Shown: piece by piece, positions 5,516-9,684 of the stretch
Position numbering within the stretch: the first letter of the stretch is position 1
Layout of the letters: each line of letters begins with the position of its first letter
Source of the DNA: Rhodospirillales bacterium
GTDB taxonomy: Bacteria; Pseudomonadota; Alphaproteobacteria; Acetobacterales; Acetobacteraceae
Reading direction: 5' to 3'
DNA length: 9,684 bases
Assembly (NCBI GenBank): GCA_018971905.1
Contig: JAGWZS010000053.1
Coordinates: 1-9,684, forward strand
Notes under the pieces: model-generated
What the model was told of the DNA's origin: nothing
Database searches by the model: none
The model's input: the letters and a program-made list of their open reading frames with translations, nothing else
Program-made: the position numbers and the translations under genes

Positions 5516-6571
5516 ATGCGGCGGCTTGAACGTCTGGATGGAGTGCGCGGGATTCTGGCGGTTTACGTCATGCTCGGCCACGCCTTGCCCCTCACCGCCA
5601 TGCCGCCCTGGCTCGGCGCTCTCTTTGCCCATGGCCAGGCTGCGGTGGATCTGTTCTTTGCGCTCAGCGGGCTGGTGATCGCGGGCTCGCTGGAACATTA
5701 CAACTGGCGCTTGCGCCCCTTCATCACCGCCCGCGCCTGGCGGCTGCTGCCTGTATATTTTCTGGTGCTGGGGTTTTCCTGCATGGCCGAGGCTCAAGGC
5801 AACCCGCTGCCGGCCTTGCCTTGGGCGGGCGCTGCCGCCCGGGCCATCGTCTCGCCTGGTTTGCCGCATCCGCTCTGGGCGCATTTGCTGGCGCATGTCA
5901 CCTTGCTGCATGGGGCTATCCCGAATTCATGGCTGCCCTATGGCTGGGTTACGCTGCTTGGCCCCGCCTGGTCGCTCTCCACTGAATGGCAGTTCTACCT
6001 GCTGATTGGCCTCATTGCCCCGCGCCGCTTTTTCCTGTTCGCGCTTGCCCTGCTTGGCCTTGGCGCCGCCTACCACCTGCTGCCGCAGGGCGGTGAATTC
6101 TCCCGCGCGTTTTTGCCCGCCGCCGCCCCGTGGTTCGCCCTGGGGCTTGCCAGCCGCCTGTGGCTTACCACCAACCGTTTGGCGCCATTCATTATCTGCT
6201 TTGCGGGCATCTGCCTGCTCTCGGCCTTCACCGGAGCGGAAAAATTGCTTACCGCTTTGGCCTGGGTGGCGATTATGCTCGCCCAGCAACGTGGCTGGGG
6301 CCAGCCCCTGGCGGCGCGGCCGCTGCTCTACCTTGGCGGCATCTCTTACCCGCTTTACCTTGTGAACGAGCCCGCCGAGCGGATCGCCGCCCTCTGGCTC
6401 GGCCCGCTGCTGGCGCCCCACCCCGCGCAATTCAGCCTGGCCTTTCTGGCGGTCTCTCTGGGGCTTTCGCTCGGCGGCGCTGCGCTGCTCCACCACGGCG
6501 TTGAGAAACCGCTTATGCAGCGCAACAAGAAATTTACATCAATAATCATTGCACCGCCGGTCCGGCAGTGA
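5516..6571 (+). CDS. Membrane acyltransferase, acyltransferase-3 (OafA/YrhL-like) family
   Basis: An integral inner-membrane enzyme that transfers acyl groups, usually acetyl, to sugars of lipopolysaccharide, exopolysaccharide or other glycans; the substrate here is unknown. The 351-residue protein has the family opening RLERLDGVRGILAVYVMLGHA with the conserved His22, then VDLFFALSGLVI (44-55), an RAWRLLPVYFL stretch (73-83) matching the R..R..P.y motif, and WSLSTEWQFYLL with Glu157. About ten hydrophobic segments follow to the end. It lacks the C-terminal SGNH hydrolase domain found in some OafA proteins. The ATG at 5516 begins exactly at the conserved motif; a TTG at 5468 would add 16 unsupported residues. 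The binding site is weak (AGG 8 bases upstream). The next gene starts within or just after its stop. Confidence 0.9.
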   Translation: MRRLERLDGVRGILAVYVMLGHALPLTAMPPWLGALFAHGQAAVDLFFALSGLVIAGSLEHYNWRLRPFITARAWRLLPVYFLVLGFSCMAEAQGNPLPALPWAGAAARAIVSPGLPHPLWAHLLAHVTLLHGAIPNSWLPYGWVTLLGPAWSLSTEWQFYLLIGLIAPRRFFLFALALLGLGAAYHLLPQGGEFSRAFLPAAAPWFALGLASRLWLTTNRLAPFIICFAGICLLSAFTGAEKLLTALAWVAIMLAQQRGWGQPLAARPLLYLGGISYPLYLVNEPAERIAALWLGPLLAPHPAQFSLAFLAVSLGLSLGGAALLHHGVEKPLMQRNKKFTSIIIAPPVRQ

Positions 6572-6582
6572 GACACTCAGGT

Positions 6583-7245
6583 ATGGAGTTCATCTTCATG
6601 CTTACCCGCCAGGACCGCACGGTACCTGATTGCCTTGCGATCCTGGATGAGATCGCGTCTCTTGGGCTGCGCCATATCGGCTTCAAGGATATCGGGGTGG
6701 ATGAGGATACGCTGTTGCGTCTTCATGCCCGGATCAAGGAACTTGGCGCCACCAGCTATCTGGAGGTTGTGGCCACATCGCCGGGGGCCGCGCTGCAATC
6801 CGCGCGCATCGGCCGCGCTTTGGGGGTGGACAGGCTGCTGGGCGGAACCGAGGTGGTGGAAACGCTCGATATTCTCGCGGGCAGCAACGTGGAATATTAC
6901 CCCTTCCCTGGCTTGCCCTTTGGCCACCCCACCCAGCTTGGCGGCGGGGCAGCAGAGGTGGAAGCCCATTGCGCCGCTTTCGTGGCCCTGGGCTGCGCGG
7001 GAGCTGACCTGCTGGCCTATCGCGCGGTTGAAGCCGACCCGCTGGCGCTGGTGCGCGCCGCACGCAGCGGGCTGAAATGCAGAACGCTGATCTGCGCCGG
7101 CGGGGTGGACAGCCCCGCCCGCATCGCGGCCTTGGCGGAAGCCGGAGCAGACGGCTTTACCGTCGGCACCGCCGCGTTTGATGGCGTGTTCGCGCCGGGC
7201 GAACCGCTCACCGCTCAATTGAAAGCGATCCTCTCATGCGCCTGA
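6583..7245 (+). CDS. TIM-barrel protein of unknown reaction (HisA/phosphate-binding-barrel-like)
   Basis: I do not recognise a characterised function. The 220-residue product reads as a (beta/alpha)8 barrel: strands FIFMLT (3-8), HIGFKDIG (31-38), SYLEVVA (58-64), DRLLGGT (83-89), LICAGGV (169-175) and GFTVGTAAFDG (191-201). The last two, with AGGVDSPARIAALAEAGADG between them, resemble the beta7/beta8 phosphate-binding loops of HisA/HisF, TrpC and NanE type barrels, so a phosphorylated substrate is likely. Asp11, Lys35 and Glu61 at strand ends are candidate active-site residues (inference). The ATG at 6583 gives a normal barrel start. A GTG at 6568, overlapping the acyltransferase stop as GTGA, would add 5 residues and cannot be excluded; neither has a strong binding site. 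It overlaps the following dehydrogenase gene by 10 bases. Confidence 0.65.
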   Translation: MEFIFMLTRQDRTVPDCLAILDEIASLGLRHIGFKDIGVDEDTLLRLHARIKELGATSYLEVVATSPGAALQSARIGRALGVDRLLGGTEVVETLDILAGSNVEYYPFPGLPFGHPTQLGGGAAEVEAHCAAFVALGCAGADLLAYRAVEADPLALVRAARSGLKCRTLICAGGVDSPARIAALAEAGADGFTVGTAAFDGVFAPGEPLTAQLKAILSCA

Positions 7246-8018
7246 AAGACAAACGCGTGTTCATTACCGGCGCGGGCGGCGGCATTGGCCGCGCCACGGC
7301 GGAGAAATGCGCCGCCGAGGGCGCGCGCGTCATCTGCGCGGATATCAGCGCCGAAGCCGCCACCGCCACACAAGCGGCCATACAATCCGCGGGTGGGCAG
7401 GCCACAACAGTCATCGGTGATCTGACAGACGAAACCGCCTGTACGGCGATGTTCGCCCAAGGTGCTGCGGCCTTCGGCGGGCTGGATGTGCTGTTCAACA
7501 ATGCTGGCATCTGCCTGAACGACGATACGGGCCCGGTGGAAACCCCGCTTGCCGCCTGGAATAAAACCATCGCGGTCAATCTCACCTCGGTGTTTCTCTG
7601 CTGCAAGGCCGGGCTGCCGTATCTTCTGCAATCGGGCAATGGCGTCATCATCAACACCGCCTCCATCGTCGCACTTGTCGGCTCGGCCTTTCCGCAGATT
7701 GCCTACACCGCGGCCAAAGGCGGCGTACTGGCAATGACACGTGAACTCGCCATCATGTACGCGCGCAAAAAACTGCGCGTTGTCGCCATCTGCCCAGGCC
7801 CCACCGCCACACCCCTGGTGAAGGCGTTTCTGACCGATGAGGAAGCCTGGAAACTGCGCCGCCGTTACATGCCGATGGGTCGGCTCGCGGCCCCCTCTGA
7901 AATCGCAAATCTCGTGGCATTTCTTGGCTCTGATGAAGCCAGCTTCATCACCGGCTCCGCTTATACGATCGACGGCGGCATCACCTCGGCATATGTCATC
8001 GATGACAGCTCACTTTAA
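7236..8018 (+). CDS. Short-chain dehydrogenase/reductase (classical SDR, NAD-type)
   Basis: A cytoplasmic NAD(P)-dependent oxidoreductase of unknown substrate. The 260-residue protein shows every classical SDR landmark: cofactor motif TGAGGGIG at 11-18, Asp36 at the end of beta2 (CAD), which favours NAD(H) over NADP(H), NNAG at 88-91, and catalytic Asn115, Ser143, Tyr157 and Lys161 (YTAAK). CPGPTATP follows at 186-193 and YTIDGG at 243-248 near the C-terminus. The ATG lies 10 bases inside the TIM-barrel gene, so the two are translationally coupled and probably act in one pathway. Family members include sugar, polyol, hydroxyacid and acyl-carrier dehydrogenases, and the sequence alone does not decide between them. 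Confidence 0.93.
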   Translation: MRLKDKRVFITGAGGGIGRATAEKCAAEGARVICADISAEAATATQAAIQSAGGQATTVIGDLTDETACTAMFAQGAAAFGGLDVLFNNAGICLNDDTGPVETPLAAWNKTIAVNLTSVFLCCKAGLPYLLQSGNGVIINTASIVALVGSAFPQIAYTAAKGGVLAMTRELAIMYARKKLRVVAICPGPTATPLVKAFLTDEEAWKLRRRYMPMGRLAAPSEIANLVAFLGSDEASFITGSAYTIDGGITSAYVIDDSSL

Positions 8019-8042
8019 AAATATCGCGGCGCCAACTATAAA
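8014..8042 (+). promoter_or_regulatory. Possible sigma-70 type promoter for dinB
   Basis: TTTAAA (8014-8019) and TATAAA (8037-8042) are separated by exactly 17 bases. They match 4 of 6 and 5 of 6 positions of the housekeeping consensus and lie 44 bases before the dinB start. The -35 box overlaps the last codons of the dehydrogenase gene. AT-rich matches occur by chance, but this is the most AT-rich spot nearby. No alphaproteobacterial SOS box (GTTC-N7-GTTC) is seen. Confidence 0.35.
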
Positions 8043-8086
8043 TTTCATCCTCCGCCGTCGGGTCACTTCACCAAAGGCGGGCTGAA

Positions 8087-9346
8087 ATGCCTGCCCTCTG
8101 CCGTGATTGCGATACGATTGTGCAAGGCCCTACCTGCCACAAATGCGGCAGTGTGCGCATTGTCCGCCATCCGGAACTGTTCACGCTTGCCATCGCGCAT
8201 ATCGATTGCGACGCCTTCTTCGCGGCAGTGGAGAAACGCGACCGCCCGGCGCTGCGCGACAAGCCGCTGATCATCGGCGGCGGCGTGCGCGGCGTTGTCT
8301 CCACCTGCTGCTATATCGCCCGGCTTTACGGCGTGCGCTCCGCCATGCCCATGTTCAAGGCCCGCAAGCTCTGCCCGCAAGCGGTGGTGCTGCCGCCTGA
8401 CATTGCCAAATATGCCGCCGTTTCCCGCCAGATGCGGGCCATGCTGGAAACCCTCACCCCGCTGGTGCAGCCGCTTTCCATCGATGAAGCCGCCCTCGAC
8501 CTGTCCGGCACGGAAACACTGCATGGCGCCCCGCCCGCTATCGTGCTCTCCCGCCTGGCCCGGCGCGTAGAGGCCGAGCTTGGCATCACCATCTCCATCG
8601 GTCTTTCCCGTAACAGGATGCTGGCAAAGCTGGCGGCTGAACGAGGCAAGCCGCGCGGCTTCACCGTTATGGGCCAGGAAGCTGCGGCACTGCTGGCACA
8701 GGAAAAAGCCAGCCTGCTGCCCGGCATTGGCCCAGCTCAGGTCAAGCGGCTGGAGGCGCATGGCATTGTCACCATCGGCCAGCTGGCAGCCCTGGATGAA
8801 GGCACGGCCGCACGGCTGGGCCCTGAAGGCATGGCGCTGGTGGCCCGCGCCCGCCTGCAAGATACCCGGCCCATCCGCCCGGAGCGGGAGAGCAAATCCA
8901 TCAGCGCCGAAACCACTTTCGACAATGATATTTCAGATCCAACCTCCCTGGAGGCTGCGCTCTGGCCGCTCTGCGAAAAGCTCGGTCGGCGCCTGCATCG
9001 TGAGGATCAGGCCACCGCCGGGGTGGTCCTAAAGCTGAAAACCGCCGATTTTCAGCTGCGCACCCGCAGCCTGCGCCTGCCCGCCCCCACCCAGCTCGCG
9101 GAAACCCTGTTCGAGGCGGCACAGCCCCTGCTGGCGCGGGAGGCGCAAGGCACGCGCTTTCGCCTCATCGGCATCGGTGCCGCGCCGCTCGCCGACGCCG
9201 CGCTGGCTGACCAGGGCGACCTCGCCGACACCGCAACGCCCCGCCGCCGCGCCCGGCAGGAAGCAATCGACCAATTGCGCGCCCGGTTTGGCGATGCTGC
9301 CGTGCAACGCGGCCGCGCCTTGCGCCCGCGAAAGGGAAAAGGCTAA
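8087..9346 (+). CDS. dinB: DNA polymerase IV (Y-family translesion polymerase) with N-terminal zinc-ribbon-like extension
   Basis: Error-prone polymerase that copies past damaged bases. In the 419-residue protein, the catalytic metal ligands are Asp40 in HIDCDAFF and Asp133-Glu134 in LSIDEA, equivalent to E. coli Asp8 and Asp103-Glu104. Phe45 is the steric gate. The palm continues with LGITISIGLSRNRMLAKLA, then the helix-hairpin-helix LLPGIGPAQVKRLEAHGI (about 236-253). A little-finger domain follows from about 280 (ESKSISAETTF onward). The first 30 residues form an extra module with two CxxC pairs (Cys5/Cys8 and Cys17/Cys20), seen in alphaproteobacterial DinB proteins but not in E. coli. AAGGCGG stands 6 bases before the ATG. 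The usual C-terminal clamp-binding motif is poor: the best candidate is QGDLA at 376-380. The flavin reductase start follows 29 bases after the stop. Confidence 0.95.
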   Translation: MPALCRDCDTIVQGPTCHKCGSVRIVRHPELFTLAIAHIDCDAFFAAVEKRDRPALRDKPLIIGGGVRGVVSTCCYIARLYGVRSAMPMFKARKLCPQAVVLPPDIAKYAAVSRQMRAMLETLTPLVQPLSIDEAALDLSGTETLHGAPPAIVLSRLARRVEAELGITISIGLSRNRMLAKLAAERGKPRGFTVMGQEAAALLAQEKASLLPGIGPAQVKRLEAHGIVTIGQLAALDEGTAARLGPEGMALVARARLQDTRPIRPERESKSISAETTFDNDISDPTSLEAALWPLCEKLGRRLHREDQATAGVVLKLKTADFQLRTRSLRLPAPTQLAETLFEAAQPLLAREAQGTRFRLIGIGAAPLADAALADQGDLADTATPRRRARQEAIDQLRARFGDAAVQRGRALRPRKGKG

Positions 9347-9375
9347 AAAATCCCGTGCCCGAGGAACAGCAACCC

Positions 9376-9684
9376 ATGCCCGATGCAGCCTTCGACCGAT
9401 CGGACTTCCGGGAGGCCATGGCCCGCATGGGAGCCGCGGTGAACATCATCACCACCAAAGGGCCGGATGGCGATACGGGCATGACCGCCTCAGCCGTCTG
9501 CTCTGTTACAGACGACCCCGCCACCGTGCTGGTCTGCATTAACCGCGCCAGCCGCCTGCATGAAATTTTCAAGAATAGCGGCGTCATGTGCGTGAACGTG
9601 CTCACGCATGTGCATGAGGAGCTTTCACCGATTTTCGCCGGCAAGGGCAACCTGCCAATGGCCGAGCGCTTCGCCCATGGCGAC
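9376..9684 (+). CDS. Flavin reductase domain protein, RutF/HpaC-like (partial, 3' end outside window)
   Basis: An NAD(P)H:flavin oxidoreductase with the FMN-binding split-barrel fold, which typically supplies reduced flavin to a partner monooxygenase. The window holds 103 codons without a stop and the gene runs off the edge. Visible pieces are FREAMARMGAAVNIITT, GMTASAVCSVTDDPATVLVCINR and VMCVNVLTHVHEELSPIFAGK, which closely follow the E. coli RutF pattern; HpaC-type reductases share the fold. The start chosen is ATG 9376, with GAGG 11 bases upstream. An in-frame GTG at 9355 would add 7 residues. The partner oxygenase, which would decide the pathway, is not in the window, and no rut gene neighbours it on the left. 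Confidence 0.85.
   Translation, partial: MPDAAFDRSDFREAMARMGAAVNIITTKGPDGDTGMTASAVCSVTDDPATVLVCINRASRLHEIFKNSGVMCVNVLTHVHEELSPIFAGKGNLPMAERFAHGD

Noticed and set aside
5447..5911. In-frame upstream extension of the hydrolase (to 466 residues)
   Set aside because: It lies antisense to the conserved acyltransferase N-terminal half, is low-complexity Gln/Arg/Gly-rich sequence, and the HSL protein is already full length from 5446.
8019..8086. SOS (LexA) box before dinB
   Set aside because: No GTTC-N7-GTTC pattern or enterobacterial CTGT-N8-ACAG pattern is present in the 68-base gap.

Overview
The window is a GC-rich, densely packed bacterial chromosome segment with no RNA gene, insertion sequence or CRISPR array. 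Three things point to an alphaproteobacterium, possibly an Acetobacteraceae-like one: a cysteine-depleted ribosomal protein L31, a Pol IV with an N-terminal zinc-ribbon extension, and the general codon and GC style. The almost charge-free flagellar filament proteins would suit an acidophile. The taxon and the lifestyle are inferences.

Region 1 (77-4190, + strand) is a late flagellar operon: flagellin, filament cap FliD, flagellin chaperone FliS, anti-sigma-28 factor FlgM and a FlgN-like export chaperone. A perfect 11-bp hairpin separates flagellin from fliD. The last three genes are tightly linked: fliD and fliS are 3 nt apart, and fliS/flgM and flgM/flgN overlap as ATGA. A strong hairpin that could stop transcription from both sides ends the block. 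Filament structural parts, their chaperones and a secreted anti-sigma factor are therefore encoded as one unit.

Region 2 (4223-5446, - strand) holds rpmE (L31, GTG start) and, upstream of it, an HSL-type alpha/beta hydrolase. Three hairpins lie in a row between the end of the hydrolase and rpmE. The last is terminator-like and ends only 18 nt before the rpmE start, which suggests attenuation.

Region 3 (5516-8018, + strand) is divergent from the hydrolase. It is a coupled set of an integral-membrane acyltransferase (AT3 family), a small TIM-barrel protein of unknown reaction and a classical NAD-type short-chain dehydrogenase. The genes overlap or nearly abut, so they probably form one operon of unknown pathway.

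Region 4 (8087-9684, + strand) holds dinB (DNA polymerase IV) behind a possible promoter of its own, then the first 103 codons of a RutF/HpaC-like flavin reductase cut by the window edge.

No stretch of more than 300 bases lacks a gene. I see no clearly new system. The points most worth a second look are the extreme composition of the filament proteins, the flgM-containing filament operon, the structured rpmE leader and the uncharacterised TIM-barrel/SDR pair.
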